Assembly (NCBI RefSeq): GCF_000429825.1
Contig: NZ_AUCP01000001.1
Coordinates: 186,001 to 250,000 of the forward strand
DNA: 64,000 nt
Source: Cohnella thermotolerans DSM 17683
GTDB taxonomy: Bacteria > Bacillota > Bacilli > Paenibacillales > Paenibacillaceae
Direction: 5' to 3'
Under the pieces are notes generated by a model. The model saw only the letters and a program-made list of their open reading frames with translations. It did not search any database and had not been told where the DNA came from. Below are positions 1 through 8,907 of the stretch, one piece after another (the first letter of the stretch is position 1; every line of letters starts with the position of its first letter). The translations under genes were made by a program, and so were the position numbers.

Positions 1-90
1 CAGCGCCCGCGCCCGCTTGGACGCCGCCACGACGAGCGTATACTTGCTGTCTACTTTACGTACCAGTTCGTCAATCGACGGGTATAACAT
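1..90 (-). CDS. rpoZ: RNA polymerase omega subunit, N-terminal part
   Basis: Only the first 30 codons are inside the window. The protein begins [20 protein letters not shown], the typical start of Firmicutes omega, a small subunit that helps fold and assemble RNA polymerase beta-prime. The ATG at 88-90 follows an AGGTGAG ribosome site that overlaps the end of gmk, so translation is probably coupled to gmk. The remA-gmk-rpoZ order is standard in Bacillota. The gene continues beyond position 1. Confidence 0.9.
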   Translation of the reverse strand, partial: MLYPSIDELVRKVDSKYTLVVAASKRARAL

Positions 91-94
91 GCGC

Positions 95-730
95 TCACCT
101 CTCCGATCCGTTTTTGGCTGCCGTCAGGCCCTTCAGCTCGTCGAACAGCTCGTGCAAAAACCGTTCCCGCCTGCAGTGCTCGGCCGTTATGATCGCCTGA
201 ATGCGCGCGCAGGCGCAATCGATCTCGTCGTTGACGACGGCGTAATCGTAACGGCTCAGCAGGTTCATCTCCTCGACGGCGACGGCCAGCCGGTGGTCGA
301 TCTTGTCCTGCGACTCCGTGCCGCGGCCGACGATCCGCTGCTTCAGTTCGCCGAGCGACGGCGGAAGCAGGAAGACGAACACGCCGTCGGGAAATTTCTC
401 TTTGACTTTGAGAGCCCCCTGGACTTCAATCTCCAAAATGATATCTTTGCCCTCGTTCAACGTCTTCTCTACGAATTCGCGCGGCGTGCCGTAATAGTTG
501 CCGACGTATTCCGCGTACTCCAGAAGCGCGTCCCGGGCGATCATCTCCTGAAATTGTTCCTTCGTCTTGAAGAAATAGTTCACGCCCTCCTGCTCGCCGC
601 TCCGGGGAGCGCGAGTCGTCGCGGAGACGGAGTACACCAGATCCGGCATTTTGCGGCGGAGAGACGCGCATACCGTTCCCTTGCCGACGCCGGAAGGCCC
701 GGATAACACAATTAGCAAACCTTTGTTCAT
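95..730 (-). CDS. gmk: Guanylate kinase
   Basis: This cytoplasmic enzyme phosphorylates GMP to GDP with ATP in purine nucleotide synthesis. The 211-aa protein has the P-loop GPSGVGKG near residues 11-18, the [11 protein letters not shown] substrate-binding segment and the YYGTP motif, and is of usual length for the family (about 205 aa). I chose the ATG at 730 because GGGGAAG lies just upstream and because homologues start the same way. An in-frame ATG at 754, overlapping the end of remA, has no good ribosome site. It lies between remA and rpoZ and is probably co-transcribed with both. Confidence 0.96.
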   Translation of the reverse strand: MNKGLLIVLSGPSGVGKGTVCASLRRKMPDLVYSVSATTRAPRSGEQEGVNYFFKTKEQFQEMIARDALLEYAEYVGNYYGTPREFVEKTLNEGKDIILEIEVQGALKVKEKFPDGVFVFLLPPSLGELKQRIVGRGTESQDKIDHRLAVAVEEMNLLSRYDYAVVNDEIDCACARIQAIITAEHCRRERFLHELFDELKGLTAAKNGSER

Positions 731-743
731 GGACTTCCCCGAT

Positions 744-1004
744 TCATTCGTCATTATCGTCGTCTTTGGTCGACAAACGGTGAGCGACCGTTTCCGGCTG
801 GACGGCCGACAGAATTACGTGATCGCTGTCGGTAATGATGACGGCCCGCGTGCGGCGGCCGTACGTGGCGTCGATCAGCATGTGCCGATCGCGCGCTTCC
901 TGGATGATTCTCTTGATCGGCGCCGATTCCGGACTGACAATGGAAATAATGCGATTCGCCGAAACGATGTTGCCAAAACCGATGTTGATCAGTTTGATCG
1001 CCAT
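744..1004 (-). CDS. remA: RemA family regulator (DUF370)
   Basis: The 86-aa protein begins [20 protein letters not shown] and continues with [20 protein letters not shown], the signature of RemA (formerly DUF370). In Bacillus subtilis RemA is a DNA-binding activator of biofilm matrix and osmoprotection genes. The ATG at 1004 has a GGAGGG site 8 bases upstream. It sits directly before gmk. The usual upstream neighbour yicC is absent: the next gene upstream is dapF, across a gap of about 320 bp. remA therefore appears to be the first gene of this operon, with its promoter in that gap. Confidence 0.95.
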   Translation of the reverse strand: MAIKLINIGFGNIVSANRIISIVSPESAPIKRIIQEARDRHMLIDATYGRRTRAVIITDSDHVILSAVQPETVAHRLSTKDDDNDE

Positions 1005-1326
1005 GCAACTTTTCCCTCCGGTCATTCCTCGCAAGCATTTCCGGGGCAACCCTGCTACGCTCCCATTGTTACCGAAAGCGGCCCCCCGCATACTGCGGGA
1101 CATAGATACGGTAGATACAATAGCATAACCGGCTTCGCGAGAACGCCGGAGCCTCGCTCCGAATCGCAAGCCATATTGATTCATTTTACTTGAAAATGCT
1201 AGGCCGGACAAGAGGGACGGCGCAGGTTGCGCGTTGAATAAGCGGTTTTTCCATCCTCTCGCCGCAGCCGTTCGACACGAGGAAGAACCCGGCCACGGCC
1301 GGGTTCTTCTTCGCAACGTCTCTCGT
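1005..1326. other. Gap between dapF and remA
   Basis: About 320 bp with no supported gene. It holds the dapF terminator hairpin (1282-1309) and must carry the remA promoter. A candidate extended -10 on the minus strand reads TGCTATTGT near 1117-1125 (plus strand acaatagca), but no convincing -35 was found. A short palindrome around cgcatactgcg (near 1087-1099) is the only other structure seen. A yicC gene is expected here in related genomes but cannot be read in any frame. Confidence 0.5.
1282..1309 (-). terminator. Terminator hairpin after dapF
   Basis: A near-perfect 13-bp inverted repeat (GAAGAACCCGGCC against its complement) lies 18 bp past the dapF stop. The tail on the minus strand (TTCCTCGTG) is only weakly T-rich, so efficiency is uncertain. 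The stem is strong and symmetric and might also stop transcription on the plus strand. Confidence 0.6.
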
Positions 1327-2163
1327 TCACGCTTCCGCTTCGCCCGTGAAAACGATAGCGGCGGGCCCCGTCATGTACACGCGGTTGTCCTGTTCGCTCC
1401 ATTCGATCAGCAGGTCGCCGCCGGCGAGCGAGATCGTCGCTTTCCGGTCCGTCAAGCCGTTCAGCACGGAGGAGACGAGCGTCGCGCAAGCTCCCGTGCC
1501 GCATGCGAGCGTCGGGCCCGCGCCGCGCTCCCATACCCGCATGTCCACCCGGTCCCGCGAATGCACCGTCGCGAATTCGACATTGATTTTCCGCGGGAAC
1601 AGCGGATGGGTTTCCAGCTTCGGCCCCCACTTCGCCAGATCGAAGCTCTTCGCGTCGTCCACGTAAATGACGGCGTGCGGATTGCCCATCGACACCGCCG
1701 TGAACGCGAACTCCCGGCCGTCGACTTCGACCTTGTGGCCGACAACCGGGTTTGCGTCGATCGTCGTCGGCACGTCAAGGCCGTTCAGAATCGGCTCGCC
1801 CATATCGACGCGAACTTGCCGCACCTTGCCGTCCTCGACCGTCAGCCGCAGCGGCTGAACGCCGGCGCCGATCGTCTCGATCGTCAAGTCCGTGCGGTCC
1901 GCAAGGCCGTTGTCGTATACGTACTTGGCCACGCAGCGGATCGCGTTGCCGCATTGCTCCGCCTCCGAGCCGTCCGAGTTGATGATGCGCATTTTGAAAT
2001 CCGCGCGTTCCGAAGGCAGAATGTACACCAATCCGTCCGCGCCGATGCCGAAATACCGGTTGCACAGCCGCACCGCCAGCTCCGGCGCGTTCGCGGGCAG
2101 CTCCTTCTCTCCGTAGACGACGATGAAGTCGTTGCCGAGTCCGTGCATTTTCGTAAATCGCAT
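1327..2163 (-). CDS. dapF: Diaminopimelate epimerase
   Basis: This enzyme converts LL- to meso-diaminopimelate, the precursor of lysine and of the peptidoglycan crosslink residue. The 278-aa protein carries both catalytic cysteines: Cys71 in EQCGNAIRC and Cys221 in ACGTGACA. It also has the N-terminal [11 protein letters not shown] motif. Length matches the family (about 275-285 aa). The ATG at 2163 has an AGGAGG site with 7-base spacing. It is transcribed away from the Tat-linked oxidoreductase operon and ends at a hairpin. Confidence 0.97.
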   Translation of the reverse strand: MRFTKMHGLGNDFIVVYGEKELPANAPELAVRLCNRYFGIGADGLVYILPSERADFKMRIINSDGSEAEQCGNAIRCVAKYVYDNGLADRTDLTIETIGAGVQPLRLTVEDGKVRQVRVDMGEPILNGLDVPTTIDANPVVGHKVEVDGREFAFTAVSMGNPHAVIYVDDAKSFDLAKWGPKLETHPLFPRKINVEFATVHSRDRVDMRVWERGAGPTLACGTGACATLVSSVLNGLTDRKATISLAGGDLLIEWSEQDNRVYMTGPAAIVFTGEAEA

Positions 2164-2389
2164 AGGTTGTCCTCCTGTATAGGCGTCTGCCGACGCGTCC
2201 GAAGCGTCCGTCGGACCGTCTTCTATTTCTCTATCATACCTCAAGGAACGGTATCTGCGCATATAGCATTTTCGTATTTGTTTGCACTTTTGCGTCAATC
2301 GGAACCCCGGTGGATAGGAAATGCAGGAGTGGAAAAGATACGACTGAACGACCGATAATCCACTCGTATAGAAAGGGTTGGCGATCCAG

Positions 2390-3181
2390 ATGTCAAACGA
2401 CAATCCGGGCGGGAAGCCAAACGAACCCCAGGACGAATCGAGAAGGCGATTCCTCAAATATACCGGCACCGCCGTGGGCGGCCTTGTCGTCGGCGGCGTC
2501 GTCGGCGGACTGATCGGAGCGAACCGGAAGGCGGGCACGGGCAAGACCGCTCCGTCCCCGTCCCCTTCCGGCACGCCTCCCGCCGCCGAAGCGGACCGGG
2601 ACTACAACCAGGCGCTCATGTTTTTCACCCAGGATCAATTCCAGACGGCCGAAGCCGCCGCGGAGCGGATTTTCCCCGCCGACGATCTGGGTCCCGGCGC
2701 CAAGGAGCTGGGCGTCGCCTTCTTCATCGACCATCAGATGGCGAGCGCGTACGGAACGAACGCGAGAGATTACATGTCGCCCCCCTTCCATCCCGGCGAA
2801 GCCTACCAGGGCTACCAGTTGACGTTCAAGCGGCAGGAGCTGATCGCTCTCGGCCTGGACGCGCTGAACGAATACAGCGAGGACAAATATAAGAAAAAAT
2901 TCACCAAGCTCGCGGCGGAGGAGCAGGACGCCGTCCTGACGGCGTTCGAGGCGAACGAGGTCGAGCTCAAGGGCGTTCCCGCGGCGACGTTCTTCAACAT
3001 GCTCCGATCGCTGACGCTGGAAGGCGTCTACTCGGACCCGCTGTACGGCGGCAACAAAAACATGGGCGGATGGAAAATGCGCAACTACCCCGGCAACCAG
3101 ATGAGCTACTATGATGTGATCGAGAAGGAAGGGCTCGTCAAGCTCGACCCGCTCAGCTTGCACGACCATCTGACATCCTGA
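2390..3181 (+). CDS. Gluconate 2-dehydrogenase subunit 3 family protein with Tat signal
   Basis: A 263-aa protein with a twin-arginine signal: SRRRFLK at residues 17-23, followed by a Gly/Val/Ala-rich hydrophobic stretch to about residue 46. The rest matches the small subunit 3 family that pairs with membrane-linked GMC flavoproteins. The next gene encodes such a flavoprotein without its own signal, so this subunit probably carries the folded complex through the Tat pore. I chose the ATG at 2390 (GAAAGGG 12 bases upstream) over the TTG at 2378, which abuts that site. tatC and tatA follow in the same operon. The true substrate is unknown; gluconate is only the family name. Confidence 0.88.
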   Translation: MSNDNPGGKPNEPQDESRRRFLKYTGTAVGGLVVGGVVGGLIGANRKAGTGKTAPSPSPSGTPPAAEADRDYNQALMFFTQDQFQTAEAAAERIFPADDLGPGAKELGVAFFIDHQMASAYGTNARDYMSPPFHPGEAYQGYQLTFKRQELIALGLDALNEYSEDKYKKKFTKLAAEEQDAVLTAFEANEVELKGVPAATFFNMLRSLTLEGVYSDPLYGGNKNMGGWKMRNYPGNQMSYYDVIEKEGLVKLDPLSLHDHLTS

Positions 3182-3199
3182 CAGGAGGCGACGGCACCG

Positions 3200-4921
3200 A
3201 TGGCCACCAAATTACCGAAGACAGACGTCGTCATCGTCGGCATGGGCTGGGTGGGCGGCGTCATTGCCTCCGAGCTCACGAAAGCCGGCCATAAAGTGGT
3301 CGGTCTCGAGCGAGGCAAATCCCGGAGCACCGCCGACTACTACCACGTGCACGACGAGCTCCGCTACGCGAACCGGTACGAGCTGATGCAGGATTTGTCC
3401 AAGGAGACCGTCACGTACCGCAACAACGAGAAGATTACCGCCCTGCCGATGCGCTCGTACGGCTCGTTCCTGCCCGGCATCGGATTGGGGGGAGCGGGCG
3501 TCCACTGGAACGGCCAATATTTCCGTTTCCTCCCCTACGACTTCCAAATCCGGTCCAAGACGATCGAGCGCTACGGCAAAAGCAAAATTCCGGAAGGCAT
3601 GCTGCTTCACGACTGGGGCATCACCTACGACGAGTTGGAGCCCTACTACGTCAAGTGGGAGCAAATGGCCGGCATCTCCGGCGAGCCGACGACGACCGAG
3701 CACGTCGGCAAAATGTCGAAGCCGTTCCCGACCGGGCCGATGAAGGCGCCGCCCTCCGTCAAGCTGTTCATTGACGCCGCGAAGAAGCTCGGCTACCAAC
3801 CGTACCGGATGCCTTCGGCGAACTTGTCCGAGAATTACAAAAACCCGGACGGCATCGAGCGCGCCGCCTGCCAATACTGCGGCTTCTGCGAGCGCTTCGG
3901 CTGCGAGTACGGGGCCAAAGCCGACCCCGTCGTCACGGTTATCCCCGTCGCTCAGAGCACCGGCAAGCTCGACTTGCGGACGTTCTCCAACGTAACGAAA
4001 ATCGTGCACGACGGCAAGAAAGCCTCCGGCGTGCAGTACGTGCATATGCCGACGGGCGAGGAATACTTCCAGCCGGCGGACGTTGTCGTCATGGCCAGCT
4101 ACGTCTTCAACAACGTGCGGACGCTGCTGCTGTCGAAGCTGGGCAAGCCCTACGACCCGAAGACGCAAACCGGCGTCGTCGGCAAAAACTACTGCTACCA
4201 AGTGAACGGCGCGTCGACCGCCGCTTATTACGACGACAAGGAATTCAGCACGTTCATGGGCGCGGGGGCGCTCGGCGCCGTCCTGGACGACTTCAACGGG
4301 GACAACTTCGATCATTCCGATCTGAAGTTTCTGCACGGCGCGAACATCGCCCTCACTCAGACCGGCCTTCGTCCGATCGCGAACAATCCGACGCCTGACG
4401 GCACGCCGGCGTGGGGCAAGCAGTTCAAACAGACGTCGATCAAATACGCCAACCGCATGCTGAACGTCGCCGCCCAAGGCTCCTGCATGCCGTGGCGCCA
4501 CCACTACCTCGACCTGGACCCGACCTACAAAGATTCGCTCGGGCAGCCGCTCATCCGGATGACGTTCGATTTCGAGGACCAGGACAAGGAGCTCGTCAAA
4601 TATTTGGCGGCCAAAACGAAGGAAATCGCCGACCAGATGGGCGCGACCAAGACGGAAATGCACGACAAGCTGGCGACGTACAACATCGTGCCGTACCAAT
4701 CGACCCACAATACCGGAGGAACGATCATCGGTTCGGACCCTTCCGATTCGGTCGTGAACAATTACTTGCAAATGTGGGACGCGGAAAATGTGTTCGTCTG
4801 CGGAGCTTCGAATTTCGCGCACAACAGCGGCTATAATCCGACGGCGACGGTCGGCGCGCTCTCCTACCGGGCGGCGGAGGGCATTTTGAAATATTTGCAG
4901 AAAGGCGGCTCCCTCGTGTGA
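3200..4921 (+). CDS. GMC family FAD-dependent oxidoreductase (gluconate 2-dehydrogenase-like large subunit)
   Basis: A 573-aa flavoprotein. A Rossmann FAD motif GMGWVG is at residues 14-19, with an ERG end of the nucleotide fold near residue 38. The C-terminal GMC segment with its conserved His/Asn region (FAHNSGYNPTATVGALSYR) lies near residue 540. A Cys cluster, CQYCGFCERFGC, falls near residues 219-230. There is no signal peptide, which fits export as a passenger of the Tat-signal subunit encoded just upstream. The ATG follows AGGAGG. Its stop overlaps the tatC GTG by 4 bp. The cytochrome c subunit of proteobacterial gluconate dehydrogenases is not encoded here, so the electron acceptor is unknown. 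Confidence 0.9.
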   Translation: MATKLPKTDVVIVGMGWVGGVIASELTKAGHKVVGLERGKSRSTADYYHVHDELRYANRYELMQDLSKETVTYRNNEKITALPMRSYGSFLPGIGLGGAGVHWNGQYFRFLPYDFQIRSKTIERYGKSKIPEGMLLHDWGITYDELEPYYVKWEQMAGISGEPTTTEHVGKMSKPFPTGPMKAPPSVKLFIDAAKKLGYQPYRMPSANLSENYKNPDGIERAACQYCGFCERFGCEYGAKADPVVTVIPVAQSTGKLDLRTFSNVTKIVHDGKKASGVQYVHMPTGEEYFQPADVVVMASYVFNNVRTLLLSKLGKPYDPKTQTGVVGKNYCYQVNGASTAAYYDDKEFSTFMGAGALGAVLDDFNGDNFDHSDLKFLHGANIALTQTGLRPIANNPTPDGTPAWGKQFKQTSIKYANRMLNVAAQGSCMPWRHHYLDLDPTYKDSLGQPLIRMTFDFEDQDKELVKYLAAKTKEIADQMGATKTEMHDKLATYNIVPYQSTHNTGGTIIGSDPSDSVVNNYLQMWDAENVFVCGASNFAHNSGYNPTATVGALSYRAAEGILKYLQKGGSLV

Positions 4922-5667
4922 ACGAACGGGACAACGCGATCGACCGCGAGCTTGTCGCCCATCTCGGCGAGCTGCGCAGGAGGCTCCTCTTCGTCGGCTC
5001 CTGGTTCGTCGCCGCACTCGCCGTCGGGCTGTACGCTTCCCCCCGGGTGCTCGACTTCGTCAGGCGGCATTCCGGCGCGATCCGCGTGGAATGGAGCGTG
5101 TTCTCGCTGTCCGACGGGCTGATCGTCTACATGAAATGCGCGCTGCTGGCGGGCATCGTGCTGACGCTGCCCTTCGCGCTCTATCACGTGTGGGCGTTCT
5201 GCCGCCCCGGGCTGACCGAGAGCGAAGCGAGGTCGGCGCTCGTTTACGTGCCGGCGTCGTTCGCGCTGTTCCTCGTCGGCATCTCCTTCGGCTATACGGT
5301 GGGGCTGCCGATGATGATCCGCTTCATGATCCGGCTCAACCAGAGCATCGGAGCGCAAGAGGTGTACGGCATCCGGCATTACGTCTCGTTCGTGCTCGGC
5401 TTCCTCCTACCGATGGGGGTGGCGTTCGAGATGCCGCTCGTGCTGCTGTTCCTGACGAAGCTCGGCCTTCTGACGCCCGATTCGGTCAAGCGGGTGCGCA
5501 AGTTCGCCTACGTCGGTCTGGCCGTGCTCGGGTCTTGCATCTCCCCGCCGGACTTCGTCTCCCACCTGTCGGTGACGGTTCCGCTCATTTTGTTGTTCGA
5601 GCTGGGAGCCTTCGTCTCGATCCGGTACTACCGGCGGCGGGCGAAGCTGTCCGTGCAGCCGGCGTAA
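4918..5667 (+). CDS. tatC: Twin-arginine translocase subunit TatC
   Basis: A 249-aa polytopic membrane protein with six predicted helices. It opens with the TatC signature LVAHLGELRRRL and carries the conserved LPFALYHVWAFCRPGL loop. TatC recognises the twin-arginine signal. The start is GTG at 4918, inside GTGA, so it overlaps the oxidoreductase stop and is translationally coupled to it. Position right after a Tat substrate pair suggests a dedicated translocase, as for TatAd/TatCd with PhoD in Bacillus subtilis; other substrates cannot be excluded. Confidence 0.96.
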   Translation: MNERDNAIDRELVAHLGELRRRLLFVGSWFVAALAVGLYASPRVLDFVRRHSGAIRVEWSVFSLSDGLIVYMKCALLAGIVLTLPFALYHVWAFCRPGLTESEARSALVYVPASFALFLVGISFGYTVGLPMMIRFMIRLNQSIGAQEVYGIRHYVSFVLGFLLPMGVAFEMPLVLLFLTKLGLLTPDSVKRVRKFAYVGLAVLGSCISPPDFVSHLSVTVPLILLFELGAFVSIRYYRRRAKLSVQPA

Positions 5668-5689
5668 AGTTTTGCAATCACAAGACAAG

Positions 5690-5707
5690 CCGCTCCCGAA
5701 GGAGCGG
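5690..5707 (+). other. Hairpin between tatC and tatA
   Basis: A perfect 7-bp stem CCGCTCC/GGAGCGG with a CGAA loop. No T-run follows, so it is not a standard terminator. It lies just before the tatA ribosome site AAAGGAGGTG and may tune tatA translation or protect a processed tatA mRNA, since TatA is usually needed in excess over TatC. That role is inference. Confidence 0.5.
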
Positions 5708-5728
5708 CCGCAAAGGAGGTGAGCGCGC

Positions 5729-5926
5729 ATGTTCAACAACATCGGCGTATCCGGCTTGATCATCATCCTCGCGATCGCCCTGATCGTCTTCGGGCCCGCG
5801 AAGCTGCCGCAGCTCGGCCGCGCCTTCGGCGACACGCTGCGGGAATTCCGCAACTCGACCCGTGGCATCGCGGACGACCATGGCGACGAGGAACCCGCCA
5901 AGATCGAGGAAGTTACCGGGCGATAG
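5729..5926 (+). CDS. tatA: Twin-arginine translocase subunit TatA
   Basis: A 65-aa protein with one N-terminal membrane helix (residues 5-21), the hinge motif FGPAKLP at about 22-28, and an amphipathic helix beginning LGRAFGDTLREF, followed by an acidic tail. TatA oligomers form the export pore. The start has an exceptionally strong AAAGGAGGTGA site. It is the last gene of the operon and its 3' end overlaps that of the convergent P-type ATPase gene by 14 bp. Confidence 0.95.
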   Translation: MFNNIGVSGLIIILAIALIVFGPAKLPQLGRAFGDTLREFRNSTRGIADDHGDEEPAKIEEVTGR

Positions 5927-8726
5927 GCCGCGGAGCGCTGCCGTAAGAGATGCGGTTCGTTTTACGGCGGCGGCGCGACGAGCCCCAGACGCTCCCGATG
6001 CCCATCAAGAACGTCGGGATGCCGGCCGCGACGAAGACGAGCGCCCAGTCGCGAAGCGTGAGCGGCACTGTTTTGAACACCGGCTGCAGCGGTTCGACGT
6101 ACAGCACGGCCAGCATCAGCAGCAGCGAAGACAGAGCCGCAAGCACGAGAAATTTGTTCTCAAAAAAGCGGCGGTGGAAAATCGAGCGGGAGCTGCGGCA
6201 GTCGAACACGTGAATGAGCTGCGCCAGCACGAGGGTGGCGAATGCGACCGTCTGCGCGTGAACGAGCTGGGCTCCCGATCCCGACATCCCGCCCAGCGTC
6301 AGGACGAACGCGGCGAGCGTGCAGACGCCGATCAGGACGCCGCGGCTGATAATTTTCCACCCGAGCCTGCGGGCGAAAATATTTTCCTTGGCGGAACGGG
6401 GACGCTGGCGCATCAAGTCGCTCTCCGGCTGGTCGACGCCCAGCGCCATCGCCGGCAAGCCGTCCGTCACCAGGTTAACCCACAAAATTTGAATCGGAAT
6501 GAGCGGCAGCGGCAGCCCCATCATCATCGCCAGGAACATCGTCAAAATTTCGCCGACGTTGGAAGCGAGCAGGTAGCGGATAAACTTGCGAATATTTTCG
6601 TAAATGCCTCTTCCCTCTTCCACGGCGGCCACGATCGAAGCGAAGTTGTCGTCGGCCAGCACGAGCGACGAGGCTTCCTTCGTCACGTCCGTTCCCGAGA
6701 CGCCCATGGCGATGCCGATGTCCGCCGCCTTCACGGCCGGAGCGTCGTTGACGCCGTCGCCGGTCATCGCCACGACGTGTCCCCTCCGCTGCAGCGCCTG
6801 AACGATGCGCAGCTTGTGCTCCGGGGATACGCGGGCGTAGACGTAGACGTCGTCGGCCATTCGATCGAGCTCTCCGTCTTCCATCGCCGCCAGATCGGAG
6901 CCGCTCAGCACTTTGCCGTCCTTCGGCACAATGCCGATCGTGCGGGCGATCGCTTCCGCGGTCGTGCGGTGGTCGCCGGTAATCATGACCGTCTTGATTC
7001 CGGCCTGGCGGCATTTGACGATGGCGTCGAACACCTCGCGGCGGGGCGGATCGATCATTCCGGCCATGCCGATAAACACGAGGCCGTTCTCCGCCTGATC
7101 CTCCGTGTCGCATGGATCGTGCGGCCGGACGTCGCGGTACGCGAAGCCGAGCACGCGCAGCGCGTCGCGCGCCATCGCCTCGTTCGCCTGCAGCACCTTC
7201 TGCCGGAGCGTGCCCGTTAACGGCACGACGTTTCCGTCCCACAGCACGTAAGCGCAGCGCTCCAGCAGCATATCCGGCGCGCCCTTCGTGCAGACCAGCT
7301 TGCCGCCCTGGTGGGACACCATGACGGACATCCGTTTGCGTTCCGCATCGAACGGAAACTCCTTGACGCGCGGATACAGCGCTTCGAGCGAAGAACGCGA
7401 TAAGCCCGACTTGCCGGCCAGCACGAGCAGCGCGCCTTCGGTCGGATCGCCTTTGACTTGCCATTTCGGAGAGCCGGACGCGTCCGGCTCTTTGGCCGTT
7501 TTCTTCTTCCTCGCCTCGTCCTGCTCCTCCCGCGACAGTTCGGCGTTATTGCACAGCGCGGCGATCTGCGTCAGGCGGCGGAGCAGCGGGTCGCCTTTGA
7601 CTTCAACGGTCCGTCCGTTCTCGAGAAATTGCCCGCTCGGCTCGTAGCCTTCGCCGGTCACCTCCACGTTCCGGCCGCCGAGCCACAGCCTCGTCACCGT
7701 CATTTTGTTCTGCGTCAGCGTCCCCGTCTTATCCGAACAAATGACCGAGGCGCAGCCGAGCGTCTCGACCGAAGGCAGCTTGCGGACGATCGCCCGCCGC
7801 TTGATCATGCGCTGGACGCCGAGCGCCAGCGCAACCGTCACGATCGCCGGCAGCCCTTCCGGGATGGCGGCCACGGCCAGGCTGACGCCGGCGAGGAACA
7901 TGTCGTAAATCGGCTGACCGTGCAGCACGCCCGCCAGCACGACGACGACCGTCAGGGCGAGCGCCAGAACGATCAAAATTTTCCCGAGCTGCTCGAGCCG
8001 CCGTTGCAGCGGCGTATCCGCCTCTTCCGTCTGCTGGATGAGGTCGGCGATTTTCCCCATTTCCGTGTTCATGCCGGTCTTGACGACGATGCCCTTGGCC
8101 GTGCCGCGGGTGACCATCGTGCCGAGATAGCCGCAGTTTTTGCGGTCGCCGAGCGGAAGCTCCGCCGCGTCGATCACCCCTGCCGTCTTGGCGACGGGAA
8201 CGGACTCGCCGGTAAGCGCCGCCTCCTCGATCGTGCATTGGTTGCTCTCGATCAGCCGCACGTCCGCCGGAACCCGGTCGCCGCTTTCCAGCAGCACCAA
8301 ATCGCCGGGCACCAGTTCCTTCGCCGGAACGACCTGCATGGAGCCGCCCCGAACGACCTTGGCCAAAGGAGCGGACAGCTCCTTCAACGCCTTCAGCGAG
8401 CGCTCCGCCCGGTACTCCTGGAAGAAGCCGAGCACCCCGTTGAGCACGATGATGGCGATAATCGTGAGCGCGTCCAGCATTTCGCCGAGCAAGCCCGAGA
8501 TGACGGTCGCGCCGGTGAGCACGAGCACCATAAAATCTTTGAACTGATTAAGGAACAGCTTCAAAGGCGACTCGCCCCGCCGTTCGCTCAGTTCGTTCAC
8601 GCCATGTTCGCGCAGCCGGCGCTCCGCATCTTCCGGGGCTAATCCTGATTTGATGTCGGTACCAAGCGATGAAGCCAGTTCGTTCTCGCTTAACTGGTGC
8701 CAAGCCTTCCCTTCCACGACGGTCAT
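5913..8726 (-). CDS. Cation-translocating P-type ATPase, Ca2+ (type IIA) class
   Basis: A 937-aa membrane pump of the SERCA-like family, related to Bacillus subtilis YloB. Visible elements in order are an N-terminal cation ATPase domain, the actuator TGES loop, transmembrane segment 4 with PEGLP, the phosphorylation site CSDKTGTLT, the hinge TGDGVNDAPA, and a C-terminal set of four helices with a basic tail. The expected role is ATP-driven Ca2+ export. The start is uncertain: ATG 8726 abuts a GGGAGGGG site, GTG 8717 has better spacing (about 9), and TTG 8738 has no site. It is convergent with tatA and divergent from rqcH. Confidence 0.9.
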   Translation of the reverse strand: MTVVEGKAWHQLSENELASSLGTDIKSGLAPEDAERRLREHGVNELSERRGESPLKLFLNQFKDFMVLVLTGATVISGLLGEMLDALTIIAIIVLNGVLGFFQEYRAERSLKALKELSAPLAKVVRGGSMQVVPAKELVPGDLVLLESGDRVPADVRLIESNQCTIEEAALTGESVPVAKTAGVIDAAELPLGDRKNCGYLGTMVTRGTAKGIVVKTGMNTEMGKIADLIQQTEEADTPLQRRLEQLGKILIVLALALTVVVVLAGVLHGQPIYDMFLAGVSLAVAAIPEGLPAIVTVALALGVQRMIKRRAIVRKLPSVETLGCASVICSDKTGTLTQNKMTVTRLWLGGRNVEVTGEGYEPSGQFLENGRTVEVKGDPLLRRLTQIAALCNNAELSREEQDEARKKKTAKEPDASGSPKWQVKGDPTEGALLVLAGKSGLSRSSLEALYPRVKEFPFDAERKRMSVMVSHQGGKLVCTKGAPDMLLERCAYVLWDGNVVPLTGTLRQKVLQANEAMARDALRVLGFAYRDVRPHDPCDTEDQAENGLVFIGMAGMIDPPRREVFDAIVKCRQAGIKTVMITGDHRTTAEAIARTIGIVPKDGKVLSGSDLAAMEDGELDRMADDVYVYARVSPEHKLRIVQALQRRGHVVAMTGDGVNDAPAVKAADIGIAMGVSGTDVTKEASSLVLADDNFASIVAAVEEGRGIYENIRKFIRYLLASNVGEILTMFLAMMMGLPLPLIPIQILWVNLVTDGLPAMALGVDQPESDLMRQRPRSAKENIFARRLGWKIISRGVLIGVCTLAAFVLTLGGMSGSGAQLVHAQTVAFATLVLAQLIHVFDCRSSRSIFHRRFFENKFLVLAALSSLLLMLAVLYVEPLQPVFKTVPLTLRDWALVFVAAGIPTFLMGIGSVWGSSRRRRKTNRISYGSAPRPIAR

Positions 8727-8907
8727 CCCCTCCCGCAAATCGCCGTCCGCCGTCGGCTGGACAGCCGTTCTCCCCTATGTGTATTCAGACAAGCCGGGAA
8801 ATATCCCCCCGCGCGGGGAGGCGAGGACTTTCCCTTTGCGTGCAACTGTGGCATCATAGGAGAACGGAATTCGTTCCGAATCGTAACAAACCGGGAGTTA
8901 ATCAGAG

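Noticed and set aside
1005-1316. Open frame upstream of remA with a faint RSMxGxxFG-like string reminiscent of a YicC start
   Set aside because: The rest of the frame is not YicC-like, YicC is about 290 aa and cannot fit, and the resemblance is only a few residues.
2378-2389. TTG start at 2378 for the Tat-signal subunit
   Set aside because: The GAAAGGG site directly abuts it, leaving no spacing; ATG 2390 is better placed.
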